A DNA stretch of 64,000 bases from Micromonospora coriariae. GTDB lineage: Bacteria > Actinomycetota > Actinomycetes > Mycobacteriales > Micromonosporaceae. The notes beneath the pieces were generated by a model. That model did no database searches and was not told where the DNA came from. It saw only the letters and a list, made by a program, of their open reading frames with translations. Positions 1 to 9,680 of this stretch are shown piece after piece. The stretch covers positions 4,278,001 through 4,342,000 of the forward strand of contig NZ_LT607412.1 in NCBI RefSeq assembly GCF_900091455.1. The letters run 5' to 3'. The first letter of the stretch is position 1. Each line of letters begins with the position of its first letter. The translations under genes were made by a program, and so were the position numbers.

Positions 1-864
1 CCCGAGCACGTCGATCGGCGCGGCGATCGTGTCCAGGTCACCGGGATGGACCACGCCGGCGTCGAAGCCGGGCAGTTCCGGGTAACCCCGGCCGAGCAGC
101 GGGTCGGTGAAGAGCCGGTTGTGCAGCGCCTCGTACGCGGCCCCGGCGGCCCGGTCGGCGTCGCTGTCGCCGAGCACCCGCACCGGGGAGTAGTTGTTGG
201 CGATGGCCACCGGGCTGGCGGTGCGGGCCCGCAGCGCGGCGACCGCGAGCCCGTGCCCGAGCAGTTGGTGGTGGGCGACCGGAAAGGCGTCGAAGAGCAG
301 CATCCGCCCGGGGGCGTGCACACCCATGCCGTAGCCGAGGCTCATGTGGATGAACGGCTCGTTGAGGGTGATCCAGAGCCGGACCCGGTCACCGAGGCGG
401 GCGGCGGTCAGGTCGGCGTACTCGGCGAAGCGCGCGGCGGTGTCGCGGTGCAGCCAGCCGCCGGCGTCTTCGAGGGGTTGGGGCAGGTCCCAGTGGTAGA
501 GGGTGGCCACCGGGTCGATGCCGGCGGCCAGCAATCCGTCCGCCAGCCGGTCGTAGAAGTCCAGGCCGGCGGCGTTGGCCGGGCCGGCGCCGGCGGGCTG
601 CACCCGGGGCCAGGCGATGGAGAACCGGTACGCCGAGACTCCCAGCCCGGCCAGCAGCGCCACGTCCTCGGTGTGCCGGTGGTAGTGGTCGCAGGCCACC
701 TCGGCGCTGCTGCCGTCGCTGATCCGGCCGGGGGAGTGCGCGAAGGTATCCCAGATGGACGGCCCGCGCCCGTCGGCCGTAGTGGCGCCTTCGATCTGGT
801 GGGCCGAGGTGGAGACGCCCCAGCGGAAGCCGGCGGGGAACTCGGGCATCGGTGCGGTCGGCAT
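1..864 (-). CDS. GH1 family beta-glucosidase (partial, runs off left edge)
   Basis: Retaining glycoside hydrolase family 1 enzyme that removes terminal beta-linked glucose, probably from cellobiose-type sugars. The visible 288 residues are the N-terminal part of a protein that is usually about 450-480 aa. The GH1 N-terminal signature FRWGVSTSAHQIEG is at residues 13-26, and the acid/base motif TLNEP at 166-170 with Glu169 as proton donor. The nucleophile motif (TENG type) lies beyond the window. The ATG at 864 is preceded by GGGAGG a few bases upstream and matches the usual GH1 N-terminus. No signal peptide is visible, so it is probably cytoplasmic and acts on imported sugars. Family assignment is firm; substrate is inferred. 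Confidence 0.93.
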   Translation of the reverse strand, partial: MPTAPMPEFPAGFRWGVSTSAHQIEGATTADGRGPSIWDTFAHSPGRISDGSSAEVACDHYHRHTEDVALLAGLGVSAYRFSIAWPRVQPAGAGPANAAGLDFYDRLADGLLAAGIDPVATLYHWDLPQPLEDAGGWLHRDTAARFAEYADLTAARLGDRVRLWITLNEPFIHMSLGYGMGVHAPGRMLLFDAFPVAHHQLLGHGLAVAALRARTASPVAIANNYSPVRVLGDSDADRAAGAAYEALHNRLFTDPLLGRGYPELPGFDAGVVHPGDLDTIAAPIDVLG

Positions 865-1051
865 GCGCCCTCCCGGTCAACGTGAAACGTGTTCGGGACT
901 CTAGGGCGCTCCGGATGAATGCGCCATAGGCCCGGATGACGCGATGCGCAATGGTTGATCGGCGTGTCTTTTTCCAAACCCGTCCAGGTACGTCCGAATT
1001 TGCGCATAGAGTGCCGATATCGTGGGATGTCCTCACTGGAGGAAGACGGAA

Positions 1052-1501
1052 ATGATCCTCGTTGAACGCAGTGCGCACGTGGCGGCGCCGGTGGAAGTGG
1101 TCTGGGACGTCGTGCAGCGGGCTGAGCAGTTGCCGGCCTGGCTGGCGGGGGTCCGCGCGGCCGAAGTGCTCTCGGGAGAGGGCTTCGGACGGCGGCAGTT
1201 GGTCCAGGCGGGGCGCGGCTCGGCGCACGAGGCCGAGGTGATCGCCTACCAGGAGCCGACTCTGATCGGCTGGCGGGAACGGGCCAAGGGCGCGGGTGCC
1301 CGCGCGGAGGCGCGCACCGAAATCTACGTCCAGCTCACTCCGGACGAGGAGGAGGAGGGCGGGACCATCGTGCGGCTCATCGTGGTCCGCTGGCCGGCCG
1401 GACCGGTAAAGGCGGCCCTGCTGCGCCTGGGGCTGCGTCGGGTCGGCGCGGACCTGGAGGACTCGCTGGCCCGGCTGACCGACCTGGCCGCCGTCGGCTG
1501 A
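1052..1501 (+). CDS. SRPBCC family protein (polyketide cyclase/START-like)
   Basis: A 149-aa protein of the SRPBCC helix-grip superfamily, which forms a deep hydrophobic ligand pocket. The N-terminus reads as the first strand (ILVERSAHVAAPVEVVWDVV), followed by a beta-rich centre and a long C-terminal helix (KAALLRLGLRRVGADLEDSL). The ATG at 1052 has GGAGG nine bases upstream (1038-1042). An ATG at 1022 in the same frame would add ten residues but lies before that site. It is divergent from the beta-glucosidase and stands alone. Ligand and role cannot be read from the sequence. An acidic stretch (DEEEEGG) forms an apparent loop in the second half. Confidence 0.8.
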   Translation: MILVERSAHVAAPVEVVWDVVQRAEQLPAWLAGVRAAEVLSGEGFGRRQLVQAGRGSAHEAEVIAYQEPTLIGWRERAKGAGARAEARTEIYVQLTPDEEEEGGTIVRLIVVRWPAGPVKAALLRLGLRRVGADLEDSLARLTDLAAVG

Positions 1502-1635
1502 TCCGCCGAGTCCCCGGCGTCACCCGCCCCGGCGGTGGCCCCGGGTCCCCGCCAGGGACCCGGACCGCCGCCGCCCCCATCTCACCCGCCGTCCGCCCGG
1601 TCGGTCGGGAGTGCGGGGCGTGGGTGCGGGTGCAC

Positions 1636-1669
1636 CAAAAAGGGCCCGGCGCGTGTGCGCCGGGCCCTT
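1636..1669 (-). terminator. Rho-independent terminator of aceE
   Basis: A perfect 13-bp inverted repeat (1640-1652 with 1657-1669, GTGT loop) of AAGGGCCCGGCGC type. On the minus strand it is followed by a run of five T, so it terminates the aceE transcript, whose stop codon lies 17 bases before it. Confidence 0.88.
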
Positions 1670-1685
1670 CCTGGATCGTGCTGGA

Positions 1686-4424
1686 TCAGCTGTCGCCGCC
1701 GGTCTCGCCGACCGGCGCGGCGTTCACGTCCTCGATCGCGTACTTCTTGGCGGCCTCGGCCGGCACGGTGGCCGCGACCGCGCCGCTGCGGGCGAGCTGC
1801 CGCAGCGTGGCGACCACGATCGACTCAGCGTCGACGTGGAAGTGCCGACGCAGCGCGTGCCGGGTGTCCGACATGCCGTAGCCGTCGGTGCCGAGCGACG
1901 TGTAGTCACCGGGCACCCAGCGGGCGATCAGGTCCGGCACCGCCCGCATCCAGTCGCTGACCGCGACCTTCGGCCCGTCCGCCTCGGCCAGCTTCTGCTG
2001 GACGTACGGCACCTTCGCCTCGGCGCCCGGGTTGAGCAGGTTGAACTCCTCGCACTCCACCGCGTCGCGGCGCAGCTCGGTCCAGGAGGTCACCGACCAG
2101 ACGTCGGCGGCCACCCCCCAGTCCTGGGCGAGCAGCTGCTGGGCCTTGAGCGCCCACTGCATGCCGGTGCCGGAGGCGAGCACGTTGGCCTTCGGGCCGT
2201 CGACCTGCGGTGCCGGCGAGTAGCGGTAGATGCCCTTGAGCAGGCCCTCCACGTCCACCCCGGCCGGCTCGGCCGGCTGCAGGATCGGCTCGTTGTAGAC
2301 CGTCAGGTAGTAGAGGACGTTCTCCTGCGCGTCCCCGTACATCCGGTGCAGGCCGTTCTCCAGGATGTGCGCGATCTCGAAGGAGAACGCCGGGTCGTAC
2401 GCGACCACCGCCGGGTTTGTGGCGGCGATCAGCATCGAGTGGCCGTCCTCGTGCTGCAGGCCCTCACCGTTGAGCGTGGTCCGCCCCGCGGTGGCGCCGA
2501 GCAGGAAGCCCCGCGCCATCTGGTCCGCCGCCGCCCACAGCCCGTCGGCGGTCCGCTGGAACCCGAACATCGAGTAGAAGATGTACATCGGGATCATCGG
2601 CTCGTCGTGCGTGGCGTACGAGGAGCCCGCCGCGGTGAACGAGGCGACCGAGCCGGCCTCGTTGATCCCCTCGTGCAGGATCTGCCCGGTCGTCGACTCC
2701 TTGTACGACAGGAACAGCTCCCGGTCGACCGAGGTGTAGCGCTGGCCGTGCGGCGAGTAGATCTTCGCGGTCGGGAAGATCGAGTCGAGGCCGAAGGTGC
2801 GCGCCTCGTCCGGGATGATCGGCACCCAGCGCTTGCCGAACTCCTTGTCCTTCATGACGTCCTTGAGCAGGCGGACGAAGGCCATGGTGGTGGCCACCTT
2901 CTGCTTGCCCGAGCCGCGCTTGACGTCGGCGAACCGCTCCGGGCCGGGGATGGCCAGCCGCTTGGTGCTGGTCCGCCGGGACGGCAGGTAGCCGCCGAGC
3001 TGCTCGCGCCGCTCCTTGAGGTACGCCAGTTCCTCGGACTTCTCGCCCGGGTGGTAGTACGGCGGCAGGTAGGGGTTCTCCTCCAGCGCCGAGTCCGGAA
3101 TGTCGAGGTAGAGGCGGTCGCGGAAGGTCTTCAGGTCCTCCAGCGTCAGCTTCTTCATCTGGTGGGTCGCGTTGCGCCCCTCGAAGTGCGAGCCGAGCGT
3201 CCAGCCCTTGATCGTCTTCGCCAGGATGACGGTGGGCTGCCCGGTGTGCTCGGTGGCCGCCTTGTAGGCCGCGTAGAGCTTGCGGTAGTCGTGCCCACCC
3301 CGCTTGAGGTTCCAGATCTCGTCGTCGCTCAGCGGCTCGACCATCTTGCGGGTGCGCGGGTCCCGGCCGAAGAAGTGCTCCCGCACGTACGCGCCGGACT
3401 CCGCCTTGTAGGTCTGGTAGTCGCCGTCGGTCGTGGTGTTCATGAGGTTGACCAGCGCGCCGTCGGTGTCCGCGGCGAGCAGCGGGTCCCACTCCCGGCC
3501 CCAGACCACCTTGATCACATTCCATCCGGCGCCCCGGAAGAACGCCTCCAGCTCCTGCATCACCTTGCCGTTGCCGCGGACCGGGCCGTCCAGCCGCTGA
3601 AGGTTGCAGTTGATCACGAAGGTGAGGTTGTCCAGCTCCTCGCGGGCGGCCACGCCGATGGCGCCGAGCGTCTCCGGCTCGTCCATCTCACCGTCGCCCA
3701 GGAACGCCCAGACGTGCTGCTGCGAGGTGTCCTTGATGCCGCGGTGCTGCAGGTACCGGTTGAACCGGGCCTGGTAGATCGCGTTCAGCCCGCCGAGACC
3801 CATCGAGACGGTCGGGAACTCCCAGAAGTCCGGCATCAGCCGCGGGTGCGGGTACGACGGCAGCCCGCCGCCCGGGTGCGACAGCTCCTGCCGGAACCCG
3901 TCGAGCTGGTGCTCGCTGAGTCGTCCCTCCAGGAACGCCCGCGCGTACATGCCGGGCGAGGCATGACCCTGGTAGTAGATGTGGTCGCCGCCGCCCGGGT
4001 GGTTCTTGCCCCGGAAGAAGTGGTTGAAGCCCACCTCGTAGAGCGACGCCGAGCTGGCGAAGGTGGAGATGTGCCCACCGACGCCGATCTCCGGGCGCTG
4101 CGCCCGGTGCACCAGCATCGCCGCGTTCCACCGGACGTAGGCCCGGATCCGCCGCTCGACGTGCTCGTCACCCGGGAACCACGGCTCGCGTTCCGGCGTG
4201 ATGGTGTTGATGTAGTCGGTGGTGGTCAGGGGCGGAACCCCGACCTGGCGTTCGCGAGCCCGCTCCAGCAGGCGCAGCATGACGTAGCGGGCGCGTTTGG
4301 CACCTCGCTCGTCGATGACACCATCAAGCGACTCGACCCATTCGCTGGTCTCTTCAGGGTCGATGTCCGGAAGCTGGCTCGGTAGGCCGTCGCTGATCAC
4401 CGGGCGCTTGCGTTCCGTAGCCAC
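1686..4424 (-). CDS. aceE: Pyruvate dehydrogenase E1 component, homodimeric type
   Basis: Thiamine-diphosphate-dependent E1 that decarboxylates pyruvate and acetylates the lipoyl groups of E2, feeding acetyl-CoA into the TCA cycle. It is 912 aa, normal for the single-chain bacterial enzyme. The thiamine-diphosphate motif starts with GDGEMDEP at residues 243-250 and ends at NCN (272-274). GHIS and H-rich active-site segments lie at 117-160 (SHPGGG at 182-187). The ATG at 4424 fits the family start. A strong terminator follows, so it is monocistronic on the minus strand. E2 and E3 are not in the window. A second, unrelated type of E1 lies only 1.5 kb away at 5964-8375. Identification is firm. 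Confidence 0.97.
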   Translation of the reverse strand: MATERKRPVISDGLPSQLPDIDPEETSEWVESLDGVIDERGAKRARYVMLRLLERARERQVGVPPLTTTDYINTITPEREPWFPGDEHVERRIRAYVRWNAAMLVHRAQRPEIGVGGHISTFASSASLYEVGFNHFFRGKNHPGGGDHIYYQGHASPGMYARAFLEGRLSEHQLDGFRQELSHPGGGLPSYPHPRLMPDFWEFPTVSMGLGGLNAIYQARFNRYLQHRGIKDTSQQHVWAFLGDGEMDEPETLGAIGVAAREELDNLTFVINCNLQRLDGPVRGNGKVMQELEAFFRGAGWNVIKVVWGREWDPLLAADTDGALVNLMNTTTDGDYQTYKAESGAYVREHFFGRDPRTRKMVEPLSDDEIWNLKRGGHDYRKLYAAYKAATEHTGQPTVILAKTIKGWTLGSHFEGRNATHQMKKLTLEDLKTFRDRLYLDIPDSALEENPYLPPYYHPGEKSEELAYLKERREQLGGYLPSRRTSTKRLAIPGPERFADVKRGSGKQKVATTMAFVRLLKDVMKDKEFGKRWVPIIPDEARTFGLDSIFPTAKIYSPHGQRYTSVDRELFLSYKESTTGQILHEGINEAGSVASFTAAGSSYATHDEPMIPMYIFYSMFGFQRTADGLWAAADQMARGFLLGATAGRTTLNGEGLQHEDGHSMLIAATNPAVVAYDPAFSFEIAHILENGLHRMYGDAQENVLYYLTVYNEPILQPAEPAGVDVEGLLKGIYRYSPAPQVDGPKANVLASGTGMQWALKAQQLLAQDWGVAADVWSVTSWTELRRDAVECEEFNLLNPGAEAKVPYVQQKLAEADGPKVAVSDWMRAVPDLIARWVPGDYTSLGTDGYGMSDTRHALRRHFHVDAESIVVATLRQLARSGAVAATVPAEAAKKYAIEDVNAAPVGETGGDS

Positions 4425-4599
4425 AGGCGTTCCCTCGGTTGTGTGTGGGATAGGTCTCTAGCGCCATCCTGCCCCCTGGTGGCACCGGTCGTCACGTCTA
4501 GGTCCCCCCGACGCGATGAGCGACACAGGTACCCGCCGGTAACTTAGCGCTACGAGGCTCCCGAGCCGCAGTTGTCCCGGGCCGATTACCGTGCCCGGC

Positions 4600-4760
4600 G
4601 TGAACGGGCGACTCCGGCGGTAGCTGGTCGGGCGGCGGCGGCTCCGGCGGTGGCTGGGCCGGCGGTGGCTGGTCCGGCGGTGCTGGCGGCGACTCCGGCG
4701 GGGTGGAGGCGACTCCGGCTGGGGTGGCGGCGACTCCGGCTGGGGTGGCGGTGGCGGCGG
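4600..4760. repeat. GC-rich imperfect tandem repeats upstream of the YjbQ gene
   Basis: Between the aceE promoter side and the YjbQ-like gene there are imperfect repeats of about 18-21 bases built on GGCGACTCCGGCTGGGGTGG, best seen as two adjacent copies at about 4706-4750. The stretch could be read as an N-terminal extension of the next gene, but its low-complexity Arg/Gly/Ala translation and the family's normal start argue against coding. Confidence 0.5.
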
Positions 4761-4793
4761 TTCCTGAGCCGGTACTGCGGCAGAATGCGACGT

Positions 4794-5198
4794 ATGCGCA
4801 GTGACGTGATCACCGTCCAGACCGGGTCCCGGCCGGCCGTCCGGGACATCACCGCCGAGGCCCAGGGGTTCGTCTCCAGCGAGGGCGACGGTCTGCTGCA
4901 CGTCTTCGTGCCGCACGCCACCGCCGGCCTGGCGATCATCGAGACCGGCTCCGGCTCGGACGACGACCTGCTCAGGGCGCTGGACGACCTGCTCCCCACC
5001 GACGACCGCTGGCGCCACCGGCACGGCTCGCCCGGGCACGGTCGGGACCACGTGCTGCCGGCGTTCGTCCCCCCGTACGCCACGCTGCCGGTGCTCGGCG
5101 GCCGGCTCGCCCTCGGCACCTGGCAGTCGCTCTGCCTTGTCGACACCAACGGCGACAATCCCGTCCGCCAGGTCCGCTTCTCCTTCCTCCCAGCCTGA
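4794..5198 (+). CDS. YjbQ/UPF0047 family protein
   Basis: A 134-aa member of the YjbQ (UPF0047) family, small trimeric proteins with a conserved histidine-rich site. Some members show weak thiamine-phosphate synthase activity, but the physiological role is unsettled. The diagnostic HATAGL motif is at 41-46, further histidines at 75-86 ([11 protein letters not shown]) and the family-typical GTWQSL at 108-113 near the end. I chose ATG 4794; an in-frame ATG at 4785 adds only three residues. An open frame continues upstream for more than 200 bases, but it is repetitive and unlike any family member. It precedes a long intergenic hairpin rather than a classical terminator. Confidence 0.85.
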   Translation: MRSDVITVQTGSRPAVRDITAEAQGFVSSEGDGLLHVFVPHATAGLAIIETGSGSDDDLLRALDDLLPTDDRWRHRHGSPGHGRDHVLPAFVPPYATLPVLGGRLALGTWQSLCLVDTNGDNPVRQVRFSFLPA

Positions 5199-5200
5199 CC

Positions 5201-5264
5201 CCCACCCGGCCCGCCCGCCCTCCCGCCCTCCCTCCCCCCCTCCCCCCGCCCCCACCCCCGGCCC
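5201..5264. repeat. Polypyrimidine (C-rich) flank
   Basis: On the plus strand this stretch is almost entirely C and T with short C runs. It is the left partner of the G-rich stretch at 5345-5415, on the opposite side of the hairpin at 5265-5328. Confidence 0.7.
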
Positions 5265-5328
5265 CGTCGATCTAGGGAGGATTGCCGTCAGTTGATCTCT
5301 ATCAACGGCAATCCTCCCTAGATCGACG
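5265..5328. repeat. Long perfect hairpin between YjbQ and MarR genes
   Basis: A 22-bp perfect inverted repeat (5265-5286 with 5307-5328) continues after a 4-base bulge (5287-5290, GTCA) as a further 5-bp stem (5291-5295 with 5302-5306), closed by a 6-base loop TCTCTA. There is no T-tract, so it is not a standard rho-independent terminator, although it might act as one or protect a transcript 3' end. From memory, similar hairpins recur between genes in Micromonospora; this was not checked. Confidence 0.85.
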
Positions 5329-5344
5329 CGGAAGGGACCGACGC

Positions 5345-5415
5345 GGGAGGGGGAGGGCGGGGGAGGGCGGGAGGGCGCGGGAGGGCGGGGCGAGGCGGGA
5401 GGGAGGGGGCGGCGT
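5345..5415 (+). repeat. G-rich tract with G-quadruplex potential
   Basis: The plus strand here carries many runs of three or more G separated by one to three bases, for example GGGAGGGGGAGGGCGGGGG near 5347. That satisfies the usual G-quadruplex pattern several times over. It lies directly upstream of the MarR gene starting at 5433 and would be in its promoter or leader. Confidence 0.7.
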
Positions 5416-5432
5416 GGTCGTACGATGTCGGG

Positions 5433-5912
5433 GTGGCGCAGCGGGTCGTTCCCGGAACGGGTGAGCCGGCGGACCGTGCCGGCCTGGCCGCCGACGTGGT
5501 GCGCCGGATGGCACACGTGACGGCCTCCCTGCGGCACCGGCAGGGAGTCGCGTTCGCCGAGCTGGGGCTCACCCCGGCGACGGCCCGGGCGCTGCACGAG
5601 CTGGACCCGGACCGGCCGCTGCCGGCCCGCGACCTCGCCGAGCGGCTCGGCTGCGACCGGTCGAACGTGACGGCGCTTGTCGACAGGCTGGAGCAGGCCG
5701 GTCTGGTCGAGCGTCGCACCGACCCGGTCGACCGGCGGCAGAAGACGCTGGTGGTGACAGCCCGGGGTAGGGAAGTGCGGGACCGGGTGACCGAGGTGAT
5801 GTCCGACTCCCGACTCCTGGCCGGGCTGACCGACAGGGAGCTGGACACCCTGCGCGACCTGGTGTGGAAGGTGTCCGACGGTGGCTGCCCGGAGCCCTGC
5901 GGGCCGGAGTGA
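5433..5912 (+). CDS. MarR family transcriptional regulator
   Basis: A 159-aa winged-helix regulator. The DNA-binding region spans about 55-105: [20 protein letters not shown] is helix-turn-helix, and [17 protein letters not shown] is the wing with the usual D-x-R-x-K/R signature. The GTG at 5433 is the first start after the G-rich tract; no strong Shine-Dalgarno stands out. The fused E1 gene begins 51 bases downstream on the same strand, so the regulator may be cotranscribed with it and may control it; that is inference from position. The C-terminus contains two cysteines ([10 protein letters not shown]), which might make it redox-responsive, also inference. Confidence 0.88.
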   Translation: MAQRVVPGTGEPADRAGLAADVVRRMAHVTASLRHRQGVAFAELGLTPATARALHELDPDRPLPARDLAERLGCDRSNVTALVDRLEQAGLVERRTDPVDRRQKTLVVTARGREVRDRVTEVMSDSRLLAGLTDRELDTLRDLVWKVSDGGCPEPCGPE

Positions 5913-5963
5913 GCGGACGGCCGCCAGCCGTGTCCCACTGGGCGACCAGGGCTTGCGTCGGTA

Positions 5964-8375
5964 ATGCTGTGCGACGTGACCACCCCGCAAGATCTCGACG
6001 ACCGGTTCCGGGAGACGCTGGCGGCGCTGCCCGCCGCCGAGCGGCGGCGTGACCCCGCCGACCCGGTCACCGACGACGCCCCGCTGACCGGCGCGCAACT
6101 GCTGGATCTGTTCGACGCGCAGGTGACCAGCCGGCAGCTCGACCTGGCCGGCCGCTGGCTGCGCAGCTTCGGGGAGGGCTTTTACACCATCGGCTCGGCC
6201 GGGCACGAGGGCAATGCGGCGGTCGCCGCCGCGCTGCGCCCCACCGACCCGGCGTTGCTGCACTACCGCTCCGGCGCCTTCTACTGCGTGCGCGCCGCGC
6301 AGACCACCGCCGAACCGACGCCCGACGCCGACGCGGTTCCACAAGCGGAGACGACCGAGCCCGAAGAGGCCGGCTCCCCGCCGCCCGCCGGCGGGTTCGC
6401 GGCGTACGCGGGCGCGGCCCGGGACGTGCTGCGTGGGATGGTCGCCTCCAGCCAGGAGCCGATCGCCGGCGGCCGGCACAAGGTGTTCGGCCGGGCCGAC
6501 CTGGCCATCGTGCCGACCACCTCCACCATCGCCTCGCACCTGCCCCGGGCGGTCGGCATGGGACTGGCCGTGGAGCGGCTGCGGCGGCTGGACAGCGCCG
6601 GACGGCGCACCGGCGCCGGAGTGCGGGTCGGCAGCGGGGCCGGCGCCGAGCACGCCCCGTGGCCACCGGACGCCATCGTGGTCTGCTCGTTCGGCGATGC
6701 CTCGGTCAACCACGCCAGCGCCAGCGCCGCCTTCAACACCGCCGGCTGGTACGACCACGCAGGGCTGCGCATCCCGGTGCTCTTCGTCTGCGAGGACAAC
6801 GGGCTGGGCATCAGCGTCCGCTCGCCGGAGGGCTGGGTGGAGGCGACGCTGCGGGCCAGGCCGGGCATCCGCTACCTGGCCGCCGACGGGGCGGACCCGG
6901 TGGGGGCGTACGCGGTGGCGGCGGAGGCCGCGGCCTGGGTACGCCGGCACCGGCGGCCGGCCGTGCTGCACCTGCGCACCGTCCGGCTGATGGGGCACGC
7001 CGGGGCGGACGCCGAGTCGGCGTACCGCAGCCCGTCGGAACTCGCAGCGGACCTGGACCGGGATCCGGTGGTCGCCACCGCCCGGCTGCTCGTCGACGCC
7101 GGCGTGGCGACGGGCGAGGAGTTGCTGGCCCGGTACGACGAGACGGGCTGGCAGGTACGCCGGCTCGCCGAGGAGGTGCTGGGCGAGCCGAAGCTGACCT
7201 CGGCGGCCGACGTGGTGTCCGCGCTGGCCCCCCGCCGGCCGGTACGGGTCGCGCGGGCGGTGGCCGACGCGGCGGCCCGCGCCAGCGGCCCGGGCGCGGG
7301 CGCCCGGGCGGAGGCGTTCGGGGGCAAGCCGCCGGAACTGGCCGGCCCGCTGACCCTCGCGCAGAGCATCAACGCGGCGCTCGCCGACGGGCTGCTCGAC
7401 CACCCGCAGATGGCGGTCTTCGGCGAGGACGTGGCAGCCAAGGGCGGCGTGTACGGGGTGACCAAGGGGCTGCGCGACCGGTTCGGGGCGGCCCGGGTCT
7501 TCGACACCCTGCTCGACGAGACCTCGGTGCTCGGATTGGGCCTGGGTGCCGGGCTGGCCGGGATGCTCCCCGTGCCGGAGATCCAGTACCTGGCGTACCT
7601 GCACAACGCCGAGGACCAGCTGCGCGGCGAGGCGGCCACCATGCAGTTCTTCTCCCAGGGCGCCTTCCGCAACCCGATGGTGGTGCGGGTGGCCGGGCTG
7701 GCGTACCAGGAGGGGTTCGGCGGGCACTTCCACAACGACAACTCGGTGGCCGTACTGCGGGATGTGCCCGGTCTGGTGGTCGCGGTGCCGGCGCGGCCGG
7801 ACGACGCCGCGCCCATGCTGCGGACCTGCCTGGCCAGCGCGGCGGTCGACGGCAGCGTCTGCGTGTTCCTGGAGCCGATCGCGCTCTACCACACCCGCGA
7901 CCTGTACGCCGAGGGCGACGGGGAGTGGCTGGCCGGGTATCCGGAGCCGGGCGCCTGGGTGACGGGGCACGTGCCGATCGGCCGGGCCCGGGTCTACCGG
8001 GTCGGCTCGGCCGACGACCTGACCATCATCACCTTCGGAAATGGCGTGCGAATGTCGCTGCGGGCCGCGGCCGTCCTCGCCGAGGAGGGGGTGGGCACCC
8101 GGGTGGTGGACCTGCGCTGGCTGGCCCCGCTGCCGGTGGCGGACATCATCCGGGAGGCGTCGGCGACCGGCCGGGTGCTGGTGGTGGACGAGACACGCCG
8201 ATCCGGCGGGGTGGGCGAAGGAGTGATCGCCGCGCTGGTCGACGCCGGATATGTCGGTGCGGCGCGCCGAGTAGCCGGAGTTGACTCGTTTGTACCATTA
8301 GGTCCAGCGGCACGCCAGGTTCTGGTCTCCGAGGAAGCCATTACCGACGGTGCCCGTACGCTGCTGGCACGGTAA
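5964..8375 (+). CDS. Fused alpha-beta E1 of a 2-oxoacid dehydrogenase
   Basis: Thiamine-diphosphate-dependent dehydrogenase in which the E1 alpha and beta chains, normally two genes, form one 803-aa chain. The alpha half (about 40-420) has the thiamine-binding motif GDASVNH at 244-250 and EDNGLGIS at 277-284. The beta half starts near 463 ([14 protein letters not shown]) with [18 protein letters not shown] and the transketolase C-terminal fold to the end. A low-complexity acidic/proline insert at about 112-146 interrupts the alpha half. Substrate could be branched-chain 2-oxoacids, pyruvate or acetoin; the sequence does not decide. No E2 or E3 is adjacent. ATG 5964 or GTG 5976 may be the start. 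Confidence 0.87.
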   Translation: MLCDVTTPQDLDDRFRETLAALPAAERRRDPADPVTDDAPLTGAQLLDLFDAQVTSRQLDLAGRWLRSFGEGFYTIGSAGHEGNAAVAAALRPTDPALLHYRSGAFYCVRAAQTTAEPTPDADAVPQAETTEPEEAGSPPPAGGFAAYAGAARDVLRGMVASSQEPIAGGRHKVFGRADLAIVPTTSTIASHLPRAVGMGLAVERLRRLDSAGRRTGAGVRVGSGAGAEHAPWPPDAIVVCSFGDASVNHASASAAFNTAGWYDHAGLRIPVLFVCEDNGLGISVRSPEGWVEATLRARPGIRYLAADGADPVGAYAVAAEAAAWVRRHRRPAVLHLRTVRLMGHAGADAESAYRSPSELAADLDRDPVVATARLLVDAGVATGEELLARYDETGWQVRRLAEEVLGEPKLTSAADVVSALAPRRPVRVARAVADAAARASGPGAGARAEAFGGKPPELAGPLTLAQSINAALADGLLDHPQMAVFGEDVAAKGGVYGVTKGLRDRFGAARVFDTLLDETSVLGLGLGAGLAGMLPVPEIQYLAYLHNAEDQLRGEAATMQFFSQGAFRNPMVVRVAGLAYQEGFGGHFHNDNSVAVLRDVPGLVVAVPARPDDAAPMLRTCLASAAVDGSVCVFLEPIALYHTRDLYAEGDGEWLAGYPEPGAWVTGHVPIGRARVYRVGSADDLTIITFGNGVRMSLRAAAVLAEEGVGTRVVDLRWLAPLPVADIIREASATGRVLVVDETRRSGGVGEGVIAALVDAGYVGAARRVAGVDSFVPLGPAARQVLVSEEAITDGARTLLAR

Positions 8376-8488
8376 ATTCCGTTCCACCCGGTGCGCCACT
8401 TGCGCGGGGACGCACAACTGTGTGGACTTTGCCTGACGGCGTCGGTTCCGGCGCCGCGAGCAGGGACGAGATGAGGAGGCACGCGACA

Positions 8489-8926
8489 GTGAGCGCGACC
8501 GCAGGTCAGGCCGCCGACGGGGTACGCAGCCTGGCGGACCGGTTCGGAATCGAACCGGGGATGGTCGTCATGGAGATGGGGTACGACGACGACGTCGACC
8601 AGGATCTCCGGGACGCCCTGACCGACCGCTGTGGAGATCTGGTCGACGAGGACACCGACGAGGTGGTCGACGCGGTGCTGGTCTGGTACCGCGACGGCGA
8701 CGGTGACCTCTTCGAGCTGCTCGTCGACGCCCTCGGCCCGCTGGCCGACAACGGGGTCGTGTGGCTGCTCACGCCGAAGGCCGGGCGTGACGGGCACGTC
8801 GAGCCGAGCGAGGTCGCGGAGTCCGCGCCCACCGCCGGCCTTCAGCAGACCTCCACCGTCAACGCCGGCCGGGACTGGAGCGGCGCCCGCCTGGTGCTGC
8901 GCCGAGGAGCCAAGGCCAAGAAGTAG
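8489..8926 (+). CDS. DUF3052 family protein
   Basis: A 145-aa acidic protein of the actinobacterial DUF3052 family, function unknown. It is highly acidic through the middle (GYDDDVDQDLRDALTDRCGD) and ends in a basic tail (LRRGAKAKK). The GTG at 8489 has AGGAGG nine bases upstream (8474-8479), which decides it over an in-frame ATG at 8420. Neighbourhood near aceE and a peroxiredoxin is, to my knowledge, conserved in actinomycetes including Streptomyces. The family resembles small proteins that report on or bind nucleotide-like ligands, but no function can be claimed. Confidence 0.9.
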   Translation: MSATAGQAADGVRSLADRFGIEPGMVVMEMGYDDDVDQDLRDALTDRCGDLVDEDTDEVVDAVLVWYRDGDGDLFELLVDALGPLADNGVVWLLTPKAGRDGHVEPSEVAESAPTAGLQQTSTVNAGRDWSGARLVLRRGAKAKK

Positions 8927-9018
8927 CCCGACTCGTTTCCCCTCGCGCGCCCGGCGGTCCGCGTCGCCGGGTGTGACAGGCTCGTGCCATCCCCCTGACT
9001 CGACCCCGAGGAGTTCGC

Positions 9019-9480
9019 ATGCCCGTCGAGGTTGGTGCCGAGGCGCCGGACTTCGTGCTGAAGGACCAGAACAACCAGGAGGTCCGGCTCTCGAACTTCC
9101 GTGGCCGGCGCACCGTGCTGCTGGTCTTCTACCCGCTGGCCTTCACCGGCACCTGCCAGGGCGAGCTGGCCGAGGTGCGGGACAACCTCGACGAGTACGT
9201 CAACGACGACGTCCAGGTGCTGACGGTCAGCGTCGACTCGGTCTACAGCCACAAGGTCTGGGCCGACCGGGAGGGCTACCAGTTCCCGATGCTGGCCGAC
9301 TTCTGGCCGCACGGCGCCGTCGCCCAGGCGTACGGGGTCTTCAACGACGCGGCCGGCTTCGCCAACCGGGGCACGTTCGTCATCGACAAGACCGGCGTGG
9401 TGCGCTTCGCCGAGCTGAACGGTCCGGGCGAGGCCCGCGACCAGCAGGGCTGGCGCAAGGCCATCGCCGAAGCCGCCTGA
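9019..9480 (+). CDS. Peroxiredoxin, AhpE-like (one-Cys)
   Basis: A 153-aa AhpC/TSA-family thiol peroxidase that reduces peroxides through a peroxidatic cysteine. The motif PLAFTGTC at 39-46 places the peroxidatic Cys at 46. No other cysteine is present, so recycling must come from an external thiol, as in the AhpE-type enzymes of actinobacteria. The N-terminus VGAEAPDFVLKDQNN is typical, and the ATG at 9019 is preceded by GAGG. It lies 92 bases after the DUF3052 gene on the same strand and just before tRNA-Val. Confidence 0.93.
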   Translation: MPVEVGAEAPDFVLKDQNNQEVRLSNFRGRRTVLLVFYPLAFTGTCQGELAEVRDNLDEYVNDDVQVLTVSVDSVYSHKVWADREGYQFPMLADFWPHGAVAQAYGVFNDAAGFANRGTFVIDKTGVVRFAELNGPGEARDQQGWRKAIAEAA

Positions 9481-9557
9481 TTGGGTACGCCGTGCGCCCG
9501 GGCCGGCGGTGGGCACTGTAAGCTTGCCAGCCTCCGGCCCGCCGTACGGGGCGTTCC

Positions 9558-9632
9558 GGGCGCGTAGCTCAGTGGGAGAGCACCCGCCTTACAAGCGGGG
9601 GGTCGCAGGTTCGAAACCTGCCGCGCCCACCA
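9558..9632 (+). tRNA. tRNA-Val (anticodon UAC), CCA encoded
   Basis: Cloverleaf with acceptor stem GGGCGCG (9558-9564) pairing CGCGCCC (9622-9628), a D arm, anticodon loop CTTACAA giving anticodon TAC, a T arm with GGTTCGAAACC, discriminator A and genomic CCA (9630-9632). Its 3' portion is the attachment site of the following island: 47 bases (9585-9631) recur at 14993-15038. Confidence 0.97.
9585..9631 (+). repeat. Attachment-site direct repeat, tRNA copy
   Basis: Anticodon-loop-to-3'-end part of tRNA-Val. The same sequence recurs at 14993-15038, differing only by one G in the G run (six here, five there). It marks the tRNA-side boundary of the island. Confidence 0.9.
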
Positions 9633-9638
9633 CCACCT

Positions 9639-9680
9639 GACCAGGCAAAACCCGCCTGAGCCCAAGCGCCTTGCCTGGTC
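9639..9680. repeat. Inverted repeat next to tRNA-Val
   Basis: Arms GACCAGGCAA (9639-9648) and TTGCCTGGTC (9671-9680) are perfectly complementary. It lies between the tRNA and the integrase remnant, where it could end either transcript. There is no clear T-tract. Confidence 0.5.

Noticed and set aside
1611..4385. Open frame of 924 codons on the plus strand
   Set aside because: Exact antisense shadow of aceE.
4572..4793. N-terminal extension of the YjbQ-like protein
   Set aside because: Low-complexity tandem-repeat DNA; family members begin close to ATG 4794.
4458..7970. Open frame of 1170 codons on the minus strand
   Set aside because: It is antisense to the YjbQ, MarR and fused E1 genes, whose motifs are clear; its translation is Arg/Pro/Gly/His-rich and without family features, a normal GC-rich shadow.
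9276..9680. C-terminal continuation of the integrase frame across the tRNA and peroxiredoxin
   Set aside because: The frame is antisense to the tRNA and peroxiredoxin and gives the familiar tRNA-antisense peptide; the integrase similarity ends near 9690.
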